DNA from: JAEULH01 sp963805915
GTDB lineage: Bacteria; Pseudomonadota; Alphaproteobacteria; Rhodospirillales; Defluviicoccaceae
NCBI GenBank assembly: GCA_963805915.1
Contig: CAWDWD010000011.1
Span: 310,001-374,000 of the forward strand
Length of the DNA stretch: 64,000 bases
Direction of reading: 5' to 3'
Part shown: positions 42,034 through 51,587 of the stretch, piece after piece
Layout: every line of letters starts with the position of its first letter
How positions within the stretch are numbered: position 1 is the first letter of the stretch
Made by a program: the position numbers and the translations under genes
The notes under the pieces: model-generated
What the model was told of the DNA's origin: nothing
Database searches by the model: none
The model's input: only the letters and a program-made list of their open reading frames with translations

Positions 42034-43893
42034 TCAGGGCGCGGCGTAGAGCCCGGCGAGCCGGTCGCCGTAACGCGACAGAATCATGTGGCGGCGGATC
42101 TTCAGCGTCGGCGTGAGCTGGCCGTTGTCGATCGTGAACGGCTCGCCCGCGACGATGAAGCGGCGGACGCGCTCCACCCCCGACAGGCTCTTGTTGACCT
42201 GATCGACGGCGGCGCCGAGCGCGGCGCGAAAATCCGCCTCTTTGCTGAGCGCGGCGATGTCGTTGGCTTTGCCCGCGTCCGCTGCCCATGAGGCCGCCCA
42301 CTGCGGATCGGGGACAAGCAGGGCGACGAGATGCGGCCGGCGGTCGCCGTAGACCATCGCCTGGGATATTTCGGGGCGCAACGTTAATAGGCTTTCGACC
42401 CGCGCCGGCGAGAGGTTGTCGCCGCCGGAATTGACGATGATGTCCTTCTTGCGGTCGGTGATGACGATGTGGCCGTCCTCGTCGATCCGGCCAATGTCGC
42501 CGGTATGCAGCCAACCGTCGCGCACGGCCTCGCGGGTGGCCTCCTCATTGCGCCAGTAGCCCTTCATCACCATTTTGCCGCGCGCCAGGATCTCGCCATC
42601 GTCGGCGATTCGGATATCGACGCCCGCCATCGGTGGCCCGACGGTATGCACCTTCATCCTCCCTGGCCTGTTGACGCTGATCACCGGAGCGGCCTCGGTC
42701 TGGCCATAGCCCTGATACAGCGGTAGGCCCAGCGCGCTGAAGAACAATCCGACCTCGGCGCCGAGCGGCGCGCCTCCCGCGATAAGCGCGCGGATCCGCC
42801 CGCCGCAGCGCTCGCGGACTTTTTTTCGCACGGTATGATCAAGCGCCCAGTCGATCAGCCGCTCGCCGATCCCAAGGCCCGTTGGATTTTCGACCCGGCG
42901 TTGGCCGAGTTGCAGCGTTCGCTCGAACAGTCTCTGTCGCCAGGGACTCTGCTTGCCGACGTCGAGCACGATCCGCTGCTGCAGCATCTCGTAGAAGCGG
43001 GGCACCGCCGCGATGATCGTCGGGCGGGCTTCGAGCATGTTGGCCGCGATCCTGTCGAGCGACTCGGCGTAGTAGATCTCGCTGCCCATCGCGATTGGAA
43101 CGAACTGGCTGACCGTGTGCTCTAACGCGTGTGACAGGGGCAGGAGCGACAAGAATGCATCGTTTCCCGGTCCGAGGTCCGCGATGACCTCGGCCGCGCC
43201 GGCGCAATTGTGGAGAATGGCTTCGTGTTGCAGCATGACGCCTTTCGGCGCGCCGCCGGTGCCGGAGGTGTAGATGATGCAGGCGATGTCTTCGGGCGCG
43301 ATTTCGTCGGCGCTGCGCAGGACGTTGCTGTGGATATGCTCGCCGCGCGCGACCACCGCGTCCCATGTCAACACATCGACACTCAGACGCTGGTCAATCG
43401 TGAAGTCTTCCATGATCACGACCAGCGAGGTCTCCGCCGTGCGGCTGGCGGCGGCGAGCAGGCGCCGGGCGAGCCGGCTGTTCGAAACGATCGCGGCCCT
43501 AGCGGCGCTGTTTTCGAGAATGTGGACGTGGTCTTCTTCGGTGTTGGTGGTGTAGGCGGGCACGGTGATGGCGCCGGTGGCCATGATCGCGAGGTCGGCG
43601 ATCAGCCATTCGGGCCGGTTCTCCGCGACCAGGACGACCCGGTCGCCAGGCTCGATCCCGGTCGCGCGCAGTCCCCGCGCCAGACCGCACACACGCGCCG
43701 CGACATCGCGCCAGCTCATCGGCCGATAACGCCCGCCGCGTCTACTCCACAGCAACGGCCTTTCGCCGAAGCGGTCGGCCTGCGCGAAAAACATGCTGAC
43801 GAGGTTGGGCCACTGGACGCCCGGACCGGACTCCGGGTTCTTGCTATTGACCAAAGATACGCATCCCCTGCCGTTGCCGGGTATCATCTCCAA
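42034..43893 (-). CDS. Long-chain acyl-CoA synthetase (AMP-forming)
   Basis: A 619-residue adenylate-forming enzyme that activates fatty acids to acyl-CoA at the inner membrane. The adenylation P-loop is CIIYTSGTGGAPKGVML near residue 210. Further motifs are PLYQGYGQTEAAPVISVN, DGWLHTGDIGRID, and the hinge and Lys region VITDRKKDIIVNSGGDNLSP. The N-terminal part has NLVSMFFAQADRFGERPLLW and IMATGAITVPAYTTNTEEDH. Its C-terminal region differs from FadD and is like the 600-residue eukaryote-type acyl-CoA synthetases seen in many Proteobacteria. Divergent from pepF by 34 bp. Confidence 0.92.
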   Translation of the reverse strand: MEMIPGNGRGCVSLVNSKNPESGPGVQWPNLVSMFFAQADRFGERPLLWSRRGGRYRPMSWRDVAARVCGLARGLRATGIEPGDRVVLVAENRPEWLIADLAIMATGAITVPAYTTNTEEDHVHILENSAARAAIVSNSRLARRLLAAASRTAETSLVVIMEDFTIDQRLSVDVLTWDAVVARGEHIHSNVLRSADEIAPEDIACIIYTSGTGGAPKGVMLQHEAILHNCAGAAEVIADLGPGNDAFLSLLPLSHALEHTVSQFVPIAMGSEIYYAESLDRIAANMLEARPTIIAAVPRFYEMLQQRIVLDVGKQSPWRQRLFERTLQLGQRRVENPTGLGIGERLIDWALDHTVRKKVRERCGGRIRALIAGGAPLGAEVGLFFSALGLPLYQGYGQTEAAPVISVNRPGRMKVHTVGPPMAGVDIRIADDGEILARGKMVMKGYWRNEEATREAVRDGWLHTGDIGRIDEDGHIVITDRKKDIIVNSGGDNLSPARVESLLTLRPEISQAMVYGDRRPHLVALLVPDPQWAASWAADAGKANDIAALSKEADFRAALGAAVDQVNKSLSGVERVRRFIVAGEPFTIDNGQLTPTLKIRRHMILSRYGDRLAGLYAAP

Positions 43894-43927
43894 TCTTATA
43901 TGCCGAGCGCAGGCGAAGGGAAAACTT

Positions 43928-45730
43928 ATGAATGTAGTTTCCGCCGTGATCGAGCCGGCGTCGGACAGTGAAACGGCGGTGCCGACCTGGGATCTTGTCG
44001 ATCTTTACTCAGGACCGGAAGCGGCCGAGCTTGCCGCCGATCTGCGCTGGGCGCTCGACGAAGCCAAGGACTTCCGGGCCGATTTCTCGACGCATCTGCG
44101 CGAAATCGATGGTGGCGGTCTGGGCCAGGCGATTGCTCGCTACGAAGCGATTTTCGATCGTCTCAACAAGGCAATGAGCTTTGCTCAGCTGTGGTTCGCC
44201 GCCGACATGTCCGATCCGGCGCGCGGCCGTTTTCTGCAGACGGTGCAGGAGCGATACAACGAGGTGTCGGCCGAAACGTTGTTTTTTGCCCTCGAGCTCA
44301 ATCATCTCGATGACGATGTGCTCGATGCGAAGAGAACCGATCCGGTCGTCGCCCGCTACGGTCCCTGGCTCGCCGACGTCCGGCAGTACAAGCCGCATCA
44401 GCTTTCGGACGAGGTCGAGGCGATCCTTCACGACAAGAGCGTGACCGGCACGCGCGCCTGGACCCGGCTGTTCGATCAGACGCTGGCGGAGCTGCGCTTT
44501 TCCGTCGACGGCGAGGCGCTGACGCTGGCCGATACGCTCAACCGCCTGGACAACACCGACGCCGCCGCGCGCCGCGCGGCGGCCAAGGCGCTGGGCCAGG
44601 GCCTTGGCGAGCGCGCCGGCGTCTTTTCGCTGATCGTCAATACCTTGGCCAAGGACAAGGAGGTCGACGACAAGTGGCGCAATTATGCCCGTCCCGTCTC
44701 CTACCGCAACCTGAGCAACAAGGTCGAGGACGAGGTTGTCGAGGCCCTGGTCGACGCCGTGCGCGGCGCCTACGAGGAGCTTGCGCACCGCTATTACCGG
44801 CTGAAGGCACGATGGTTCGGCCGCGACGTGCTCGACTATTGGGATCGCAACGCGCCCTTGCCCGGAGATGACAATCGCCGCCTGTCGTGGAACGAGGCGC
44901 GCGACACGGTTCTCGGCGCTTACGGTGCGTTCGATCCGCGAATGGCCGATCTCGCCGCGAAATTCTTCGAGCGCTCATGGATCGACGCCGGGCCGCGGCC
45001 GGGCAAGGACTCCGGCGCGTTCTGCCATCCGGTGGCGCCATCGGCGCATCCCTACGTGCTGATGAACTACTACGGTCGGTCTCGCGATGTCATGACGCTG
45101 GCCCATGAGCTCGGCCATGGCGTCCATCAGCTGCTCGCCGCTGATCAGGGCGGGTTGATGGCCGATACGCCCCTGACGCTGGCCGAGACGGCGTCGGTTT
45201 TCGGCGAGATGCTGGTGTTTCGCGCCCTGCTCGACCAGCAGAAAGACAAAGAGGCCCGTCGGCGGCTGCTCGCCGGCAAGGTCGAAGCGATGCTCAACAC
45301 CGTCGTCCGCCAGATCGCCTTTCATGAGTTCGAACGGCGCGTCCACGAGGAGCGGCGCGTGGCCGAGCTGTCGGTCGAGCGGCTTGGCGAGATCTGGGTC
45401 GATGTCCAGCGCGAAAGCCTAGGGCCGGCGATCCGCTTCGAGGATGAATATCAGTATTACTGGTCATACATCCCCCACTTTATCCACTCGCCGTTCTACG
45501 TCTACGCTTACGCGTTCGGCGATTGCCTGGTTAATTCGCTATACCAGGTCTACCGCGAGGGCCACGAGGGTTTCACCGAAAAGTACTTCGACATGCTTCG
45601 CGCCGGCGGGACCTTGCGCCATCACGAACTGCTCGCTCCGTTCGGATTGCGGGCGGGAGATCCGAAATTCTGGCGGCGGGGGCTCGATGTCATTGTCGGC
45701 TTCATCGACGAGCTGGATGGTCTCGGATGA
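43928..45730 (+). CDS. pepF: Oligoendopeptidase F, M3 family
   Basis: A 600-residue cytoplasmic zinc metallopeptidase that cleaves oligopeptides. The zinc site is LAHELGHGVHQLLA (HELGH, with His 1 and 2 and the catalytic Glu) near residue 390-405, and the third ligand Glu is in LTLAETASVFGEMLVF. The N-terminal oligopeptidase domain starts TWDLVDLYSGPEAAELAADL. The conserved end YCFGDC-like segment reads YAYAFGDCLVNSLYQVYREG. ATG 43928 has a poor ribosome site but gives the normal start; the in-frame upstream ATG 43793 lies inside the divergent gene. It overlaps the UbiB-like gene (45727). Confidence 0.92.
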   Translation: MNVVSAVIEPASDSETAVPTWDLVDLYSGPEAAELAADLRWALDEAKDFRADFSTHLREIDGGGLGQAIARYEAIFDRLNKAMSFAQLWFAADMSDPARGRFLQTVQERYNEVSAETLFFALELNHLDDDVLDAKRTDPVVARYGPWLADVRQYKPHQLSDEVEAILHDKSVTGTRAWTRLFDQTLAELRFSVDGEALTLADTLNRLDNTDAAARRAAAKALGQGLGERAGVFSLIVNTLAKDKEVDDKWRNYARPVSYRNLSNKVEDEVVEALVDAVRGAYEELAHRYYRLKARWFGRDVLDYWDRNAPLPGDDNRRLSWNEARDTVLGAYGAFDPRMADLAAKFFERSWIDAGPRPGKDSGAFCHPVAPSAHPYVLMNYYGRSRDVMTLAHELGHGVHQLLAADQGGLMADTPLTLAETASVFGEMLVFRALLDQQKDKEARRRLLAGKVEAMLNTVVRQIAFHEFERRVHEERRVAELSVERLGEIWVDVQRESLGPAIRFEDEYQYYWSYIPHFIHSPFYVYAYAFGDCLVNSLYQVYREGHEGFTEKYFDMLRAGGTLRHHELLAPFGLRAGDPKFWRRGLDVIVGFIDELDGLG

Positions 45731-47155
45731 GCGCGGCGGACGCGCCCGAGCGCCCGTCGTCGCCGGCCGGAGGAGCGGCGGCCGGTCCGATCGCGAGCAC
45801 GGCGGCGAAGGACGATTTCGAGGCCGACAGCCTCGGCGGTCGGCTGCGGCGCTACGCCAAGGTCGGCTCGACCGTCGGCGGATTGGCGGCGCGGTTCGCC
45901 GGCAACCGGATGTTCGGCCTTGCCATGAACAAACCCGAACACGCCGCCGAGTTGACCGCGGCGCTCGGCGGCCTCAAGGGGCCGCTGATGAAGGTCGCGC
46001 AGATCCTGTCGACCGTGCCGGATCTGCTGCCCGAGGAATACACCGCCCAGCTGATGCAGTTGCAGACCAACGCGCCGGCGATGGGCTGGCCCTTCGTCAA
46101 GCGGCGGATGAATGCCGAGCTCGGTCCCGATTGGCTGAAGCGGTTCGCCTCGTTCGAGCACGAGGCGGCGGCGGCGGCGTCGCTCGGCCAGGTCCACCGG
46201 GCCGAAAGCCATGACGGCCGCGCGCTCGCCTGCAAGCTGCAGTATCCTGACATGGCTTCGGCGGTCGAGGCCGACCTGCGCCAGCTCAAGATCATTTTTT
46301 CCATCTACCGCCGCTATGACCGGGCGATCGATCCGTCCAACATTCACCTCGAGCTGATGGAACGCCTGCGCGAGGAGCTGGATTACCGCCGCGAGGCCCG
46401 CAACATGGCGCTCTACGCAGCGATGCTCCGCGACGAGCCGGGCGTCCAGGCGCCGGAGCCGCTGCCCGAGCTTTCGTCCGACCGGCTGTTGACCATGACC
46501 TGGCTCGACGGCGAGCCGATCATGCGCTACGTCGATCATCACCTGGACTTCGCGCAACGCCGTTGCCCGCAACATGTTCCGGACCTGGTACGTGCCTTTC
46601 TATGAGTACGGCGTCCTTCACGGCGATCCGCATCTAGGCAACTATACCGTGCGCGAGGACCGGTCCATCAATCTGCTCGACTTCGGCTGTATCCGCGTCT
46701 TCAAGCCATCGTTCATTCGCGCGGTCATCGACCTATACTGGGCGCTGCTCAACAAGGACGACGACCTCGCCGCTCACGCTTACCAGACCTGGGGGTTCAA
46801 GAACCTCAACCGGGACATGATGGCGATCCTCAACCAGTGGGCGAGCTTCCTCTACCGCCCACTGATGCAGGACAAGGTACAGCGGATCCAGGACGAGGGC
46901 GGTTCCATGTACGGCGCCCAGGTTGCCGGCAAGATCCAGCGCGAGCTGCGCGAGATCGGCGGCATCGCGCCGCCGCGCGAGTTCGTCCTGATGGATCGCG
47001 CCGCGATCGGCCTCGGTAGCGTCTTCACCCGGCTCGGCGCCGAGGTCAACTGGCACAACATGTTCCATGAGCTGATCCAGGACTTCGACGTCGATACCAT
47101 CGGCGCGCGCCAGGCGGCGGCGCTCGAAGTCGCGGGACTGTCGCAGCCGGCGTAG
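45727..47155 (+). pseudogene. UbiB/ABC1-type protein kinase-like, one frameshift
   Basis: Restored length is about 475 residues. UbiB/ABC1 proteins are atypical kinases required for ubiquinone biosynthesis and lipid homeostasis. The first frame has the KVAQ-containing entry (LKGPLMKVAQILSTVPDLLP), the Ala-rich loop AAAAASLGQVHRAES, and LACKLQYPDM with the Lys. The frame breaks at about 46561 after LDFAQR. The second frame resumes with VARNMFRTWYVPFYEYGV, LHGDPHLGNY (catalytic Asp/Asn region) and INLLDFGCIRVF (DFG). The lost residues between QR and VARN fit a collapsed 5-bp tandem repeat (AACGC). Overlaps pepF by 4 bp (ATGA). Confidence 0.85.
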
Positions 47156-47204
47156 GACGAAACAAGCCGCCCGAGCGGCGGGACGCGAACAGGGGAGGGG
47201 TATT

Positions 47205-47534
47205 GTGGCGATCATCATCACAACGACGGACGCGATCGAGGGGCGGCGGATCACCGAGTATCGCGGCGTGGTCAGCGGCGAAGCCGTTATGGGGACCAAC
47301 GTGTTCCGTGACTTCTTCGCCGGCATCCGCGATATCGTCGGCGGCCGCTCGGGATCCTACGAGAAGGAACTGCGCCGCGCCCGCGAGATGGCGCTCGGCG
47401 AAATGGCCGAGAAGGCCAAGGACCTCGGCGCCGACGCCGTCGTCGGCGTTGATCTCGACTACGAGCACATCGGCACCGGCGAGCGCTCGATGCTGATGGT
47501 CAGCGCCAACGGCACCGCCGTCAAGCTGGGTTGA
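47205..47534 (+). CDS. YbjQ/UPF0145 family protein
   Basis: A 109-residue cytoplasmic protein of the YbjQ (DUF74) family, a pentameric beta-rich fold also found linked to heavy-metal proteins. Typical motifs: TTTDAIEGRRITEYRGVVSG, GTNVFRDFFAGIRDIVGGRS, SYEKELRRAREMALGEMAEK, and AKDLGADAVVGVDLDYEHIG. The start is a GTG at 47205 with GGAGGGG eight bases upstream. It is 50 bp after the UbiB-like gene and could be in the same transcript. Function unknown. Confidence 0.9.
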   Translation: MAIIITTTDAIEGRRITEYRGVVSGEAVMGTNVFRDFFAGIRDIVGGRSGSYEKELRRAREMALGEMAEKAKDLGADAVVGVDLDYEHIGTGERSMLMVSANGTAVKLG

Positions 47535-47621
47535 ACGCCCTGTCGCGAGCGGCGCGAACTGCCACAGGCGGAATGGTCCGCGCATCCGCCTCGAACCGAA
47601 CGCAAGCGACTCGTCGTCCGG

Positions 47622-48209
47622 TTACCGTTCGCCTCGGTTTTGAAGCGCTGCCTCGATGCGGCGATCGGGCACGACCCAGACAATGGCAATCACCACGTAG
47701 ATCGCGGCCGCAAGCCAAGGCAGAAAAAAGGATGTGAACACCGCCGTTAAATAGAAAGCAGGGGAGAGCTTTCCCTTCCAGTCATGGTCCATGGCCTTGC
47801 GCAATGGCGCCTCGGGCGCCGTCTGTTGCAAAACCAAGTGTTGCAGGATGCGATAAGCGATCGCCGCCATCAGCAGCACGATCCCATAGGTCGCCATCGG
47901 CATCGGCGCGAGTTCGTTCTCGCCCAGCCAGCCGGTCGTGAACGGGATAAGCGACAGCCAGAACAGCAGATGCAGGTTAGCCCACAAAAGGCGCCCGTCC
48001 ACCTTGTCGCAGGCCTGCATCAAATGGTGGTGGTTGTTCCAGTAGATTCCGACATAGAGGAAGCTTAGGACGTAGCTCAGCAACACGGGCAGTATGGCGC
48101 GCAGAGACGCCAAATCCGTCTCTTCCGGCACCTTCAATTCAAGAACCATGATTGTAATGATGATCGCGAGAACCCCGTCGCTGAAGCCCTCCATGCGCCC
48201 GGATTTCAT
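47622..48209 (-). CDS. TMEM175/DUF1211-type potassium channel-like protein
   Basis: A 195-residue membrane protein with about six segments. The family hallmark is the first segment, GRMEGFSDGVLAIIITIMVL, with the FSDG motif, followed by LELKVPEE. Further segments: LLSYVLSFLYVGIYWNNHHH, NLHLLFWLSLIPFTTGWLGE, ATYGIVLLMAAIAYRILQHL, and FYLTAVFTSFFLPWLAAAIY. Bacterial TMEM175-like proteins form potassium-selective channels. It stands alone between two convergent or divergent units. ATG 48209 follows AAGGGATCGGG. Confidence 0.85.
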   Translation of the reverse strand: MKSGRMEGFSDGVLAIIITIMVLELKVPEETDLASLRAILPVLLSYVLSFLYVGIYWNNHHHLMQACDKVDGRLLWANLHLLFWLSLIPFTTGWLGENELAPMPMATYGIVLLMAAIAYRILQHLVLQQTAPEAPLRKAMDHDWKGKLSPAFYLTAVFTSFFLPWLAAAIYVVIAIVWVVPDRRIEAALQNRGER

Positions 48210-48422
48210 GAACCCGATCCCTTCATTCGTTGACGGTTCTTGCAGAATATTCGGATATGAAAGAGCGGCACACGGATTAGACGGGAACAGCTAAAAATCG
48301 TCCACCGTCATGCTCCTGCTTGTCACGAGCGTTCACGAAGAGCGAAGCCGTGGAACGGCCCCATCCGACGGCGGAAAAGAAGCTTCCGGGCCGCGATTCC
48401 ATCCGACACGATCTTGCTCCGG

Positions 48423-49358
48423 TCAGCCGCCGTAGAGGATGCCGCGGCAGGCGGCGGGGAGGTCGGCCAGGGTCAGGCGGCGACGTTTACTGTCGGTGGC
48501 GGGCTTGCTCGGTGCGCGGGCTTCCTCGGAAAACCACCAATCGAGCGACGCATCGCAGCCGTCGCCGGCGGGCAACGGTTCCTGGTCGACGCACCCGCTG
48601 TCGTCGGCGGGACAACGCAAGCGAACGTGGAAGTGATGGGTGTGGCCATACCATGGCCTGATCTTGGCGAGCCAGCCGCGGTCCTTGCCGGCGGCTTCGC
48701 AAACCGCGCGCTTGATCGCCGGGTTGACAAAAATGCGTTCGACCTCGGGGCTGCTCGCCGCCGCGCGCAGCAAGCGCACCCGGGCGTCGCTCCAGGTCGA
48801 GTTGTCGACGCCGTCGCCGCCGGCCGCGACCATCGAGACCGCGCTCATGGTCTCGCGCTCGGCGGCGCCGAGCAGGCCCTTGGGCGCCGGGGTGAACCAG
48901 ATGTCGGCATCGAGGCCGCTCTGGTGGCTGGCGTGACCCGACATGATCGGCCCACCGCGCGCCTGGGCCATATCGCCGACGAGCAGGCCGGGCCAGCCCT
49001 GGGCTTGCGCCTTTTTCGCCAGCGCGCGGATGAATGCGATGAGCTGGGGGTGGCCGTAATAGCGATGGCGCGACAGCCGCATGACCTGATAGCCGGGTCC
49101 GCTCGCGGGCAATGCTACCGCGCCGCCGAGGCAGCCGCGCGCGTAGCCGCCGATCGCCCTGGCCGGCGCCGGCGCCGGGCCTAGCACCGCGCCCCAATCG
49201 GGCTCGGCGTCGGGCTCGGCGGGCTGGGCGCTGGCGTTCGGTCCGGCCACGGCCACGGCTGCAGTGAGACTGATGAGTGCGGCGGCAAACAGGCCGAGCA
49301 TACACGCTCGACCAGCAATCGAGCCGGACAGCGATGTCTTCTTCAAGGCCTGCCCCAA
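48423..49358 (-). CDS. mepA: Penicillin-insensitive murein endopeptidase
   Basis: A 311-residue periplasmic LAS-type zinc peptidase that cuts D-Ala-meso-DAP cross-links in peptidoglycan. A signal peptide covers the start (GLFAAALISLTAAVAVAG). The metal and catalytic residues are in SGHASHQSGLDADIWF near residue 130-146 and HTHHFHVRLRCPADD near residue 230-245. Cys pairs in the C-terminal part (GCVDQ, DGCDAS) may form disulphides. Codon use matches the host. A msrA gene is divergent, 230 bp away. Confidence 0.93.
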   Translation of the reverse strand: MGQALKKTSLSGSIAGRACMLGLFAAALISLTAAVAVAGPNASAQPAEPDAEPDWGAVLGPAPAPARAIGGYARGCLGGAVALPASGPGYQVMRLSRHRYYGHPQLIAFIRALAKKAQAQGWPGLLVGDMAQARGGPIMSGHASHQSGLDADIWFTPAPKGLLGAAERETMSAVSMVAAGGDGVDNSTWSDARVRLLRAAASSPEVERIFVNPAIKRAVCEAAGKDRGWLAKIRPWYGHTHHFHVRLRCPADDSGCVDQEPLPAGDGCDASLDWWFSEEARAPSKPATDSKRRRLTLADLPAACRGILYGG

Positions 49359-49588
49359 TCGAGTGTGATGAAGATCATCGGCTATCGCCGACCATGCAAG
49401 GATATACCAAAACGCGGCCGCTGATGCAGTATCGCCAACACCCTCCTACGTCTTCTCCCGCCTCGTCGCCGCTCAGCTTAACCGTCCCAAGCAGCCGGCG
49501 GGGGCGCCGCCGGTTAGCGGCACCGCCGAGGCAACCCCATATTGGCCAAGGAGCGCACCGGCGATGCGGCCGGCAAGGAGCAAATGAT

Positions 49589-50230
49589 ATGCGGCGAAGG
49601 CTGATCGGTTTCATATTTCTGGTGGCAACCCTGCTCGGTGGCTTGGCGGCTTTGCCGGCGAAAGCCCAGGAGCTGCAACCGCCCCCGCCGGAGGGTCTGC
49701 GGACGGCCGTATTCGCCGGCGGCTGTTTCTGGTGCATGGTCCACCCCTTCGAGGCCCTCAATGGCGTGCGCTCCGTCATCTCCGGCTACACTGGCGGCTC
49801 CCTCGCCAACCCGACCTATGAGCAGGTCTCCGCCGGCGGCACGGGTCACATCGAGTCGGTCGAGGTCGTGTTCGATCCCGCGAAGGTCGGCTACCAGACC
49901 CTGCTCGACGTCTACTGGCGCAACGTTGATCCGTTCGACGCCAAGGGCCAGTTCTGCGATCGCGGCAATCAGTACCGCCCGGCCATCTTCGTTGCCGACG
50001 ATGAGCAGAAGGCGCTGGCGCAAGCCTCGAAGCGGGAACTCGAAAAGCGCTTTGAGCGGCCGATGGCCACCGAAATTCTCCCCGCCGGCCCGTTTTACCG
50101 CGCCGAGGACTACCACCAGGACTACTACAAGAAAAACCCGATCCGCTATAAGTACTACCGGTTCAGCTGCGGGCGCGATGCGCGGCTCGAAAAGGTGTGG
50201 GGCAGCGAGGCCGGCGGCGGCGAACGGTAG
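49589..50230 (+). CDS. msrA: Peptide methionine sulfoxide reductase A, exported
   Basis: A 213-residue MsrA with a signal peptide (LIGFIFLVATLLGGLAALPA, cleavage probable near residue 26). The active-site motif is FAGGCFWCMVHPFEALNGVR with the nucleophilic Cys; the next blocks VISGYTGGSLANPTYEQVSA and GHIESVEVVFDPAKV are conserved, as is GNQYRPAIFVADDEQKALA. It repairs oxidised methionine residues in the periplasm. ATG 49589 follows AAGGAG directly. A second Cys at FSCGRD near the end could act in recycling. Confidence 0.93.
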   Translation: MRRRLIGFIFLVATLLGGLAALPAKAQELQPPPPEGLRTAVFAGGCFWCMVHPFEALNGVRSVISGYTGGSLANPTYEQVSAGGTGHIESVEVVFDPAKVGYQTLLDVYWRNVDPFDAKGQFCDRGNQYRPAIFVADDEQKALAQASKRELEKRFERPMATEILPAGPFYRAEDYHQDYYKKNPIRYKYYRFSCGRDARLEKVWGSEAGGGER

Positions 50231-50308
50231 GCGTCCCGCCGGTTTCCCAGGGACCCCACCCGAGAGGACCGTGCGCCATGACCGCGACGCCTGCCCACCT
50301 GCCCGCCG

Positions 50309-51049
50309 TCAATGTTGTAGCGTGTACTCGACGGTGGAAACGACACGGACGGTCTTGTTGATCTGCCGGCTTTCCATCTGGCCCGGAGCGTCATCGCGCG
50401 GCTGGATCTGGAAGAGTCCCTGGTTGGCGGTGCGGATACCGCCGATGCGGCTGCCGGAATCGGCCGCGAACTGCTCGGCGGCGGCGCGCGCGCCGCGGGT
50501 GGCTTCGGCGATCATGTCCGGTTTGATGTCTCTCAGCTTGGTGAAGACGTAGGCCGGCCCGCTATCCTGGCCCTCGGCGGAGAGGACCACGCCGGCTCCG
50601 ACCAGATCGCCGACGCCCTGGCTTGCCGCGGCGATGCGATCGACGTCGGTCGAACGGACCATTAGCGTTTGCGCGACGATGAAGCGGCTTTCGACCGGGC
50701 CCGAGCGGTAAGGCTGGGCGAACGCATCCGTGACCTCCAGGCTCTGCACCGCGATGTCGTTGCGATCGATCCCCGCTTTCGTCAAGAACGCGACGACGGT
50801 TGCGGCATCGGCGCCGATCTTGGCCTGGGCCTCGGCAAGCGCGTTGCTGGTGGCGACGAAGCGCATCGGCCACAGCGCCAGATCGGCCTTGACGCCACGC
50901 TCGGCCAGACCCTTGACCGTGACGTAGCGATCCGCCGTCCGCGCCTCGCGCAGTCCTTCCGACACAAACCAACCGGCAACGGCGATCCCGATCGCAACGA
51001 CGACCGCAACGATGACGGACGCCAGTACTGCGACGAGCGGGGATTTCAT
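50309..51049 (-). CDS. SIMPL-domain (DUF541) exported protein
   Basis: A 246-residue protein with an N-terminal membrane segment (ASVIVAVVVAIGIAVAGWFV), then the SIMPL/DUF541 domain: RYVTVKGLAERGVKADLALW (the VKGxAE core), SNALAEAQAKIGADAATVVA, then FIVAQTLMVRSTDVDRIAAA and ARAAAEQFAADSGSRIGGIR. The end matches the family (VVSTVEYTLQH). Some members are linked to stress and signalling, but no activity is firmly known. Divergent from the small secreted gene at 51265. The region between carries a CtrA-like site. Confidence 0.85.
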   Translation of the reverse strand: MKSPLVAVLASVIVAVVVAIGIAVAGWFVSEGLREARTADRYVTVKGLAERGVKADLALWPMRFVATSNALAEAQAKIGADAATVVAFLTKAGIDRNDIAVQSLEVTDAFAQPYRSGPVESRFIVAQTLMVRSTDVDRIAAASQGVGDLVGAGVVLSAEGQDSGPAYVFTKLRDIKPDMIAEATRGARAAAEQFAADSGSRIGGIRTANQGLFQIQPRDDAPGQMESRQINKTVRVVSTVEYTLQH

Positions 51050-51191
51050 GACGTGTGCTCCTTGCCTGGTCGGATCGGATGGCCGGCGCTGTCATTACGC
51101 CGCCGCCCCGGGCACGGCAAGAGAAAGTGAATTGCTTTAATTGCTACTATTAAGAGAGCATATAATAAATTAGACGCAATTTACGCTTGTC

Positions 51192-51206
51192 TTAATCCCT
51201 CGTTAA
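51192..51206. promoter_or_regulatory. CtrA-type site TTAA-N7-TTAA
   Basis: TTAA (51192-51195), seven bases, TTAA (51203-51206): the exact spacing of the alphaproteobacterial CtrA recognition sequence. It lies 59 bp upstream of the small secreted gene and about 145 bp from the SIMPL gene start, in the most AT-rich part of this stretch. CtrA controls cell cycle and motility genes. A single site in AT-rich DNA can arise by chance. Confidence 0.45.
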
Positions 51207-51264
51207 GGGTATATATCTACTTGTGCTCGCGCATAGGCGGCATTCCACTCAAGGGGGAACGGAT

Positions 51265-51570
51265 ATGAGGATCATCGCCGCCGTAGTTTTCGCTCTTGCC
51301 ACGACCGCCGCTTTGGCCGCCGCTTCGGCCGCCGCCGAGCCGATCGAACCGCGCTCGTTGACCTGGAATATCGTCAGCGATCAGGAGATGAGCCGCATCT
51401 GCCGCGAGCACGGCCATGCCGGGTCATGCGCCGGGCTGGCGGCGTGGGATCATGAATTCGAAAGCTGCATCATCTGGACCCGCTCGCCGCGCGCCGCCGA
51501 CGACGCGCAGCGCTGGCGGCTGGTTCACCACGAGTTGCGCCACTGCCAGGAGGGCGGCTTCCATTCGTAG
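51265..51570 (+). CDS. Small exported protein with HExxH motif
   Basis: A 101-residue protein with a signal peptide (IIAAVVFALATTAALAAASA, cleavage near residue 24). The mature part is only about 77 residues: SLTWNIVSDQEMSRICREHG, then HAGSCAGLAAWDHEFESCII, and ends with WRLVHHELRHCQEGGFHS. HHELRH contains HExxH, the zinc-binding motif of metallopeptidases; a third ligand could be the Glu or His just after (EGGFH). Four Cys could make two disulphides. Similar small proteins of unknown function end the same way in related bacteria, as far as I remember. ATG 51265 follows GGGGGAAC. Confidence 0.65.
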   Translation: MRIIAAVVFALATTAALAAASAAAEPIEPRSLTWNIVSDQEMSRICREHGHAGSCAGLAAWDHEFESCIIWTRSPRAADDAQRWRLVHHELRHCQEGGFHS

Positions 51571-51587
51571 CCGGCGTGCTCGGCTAC

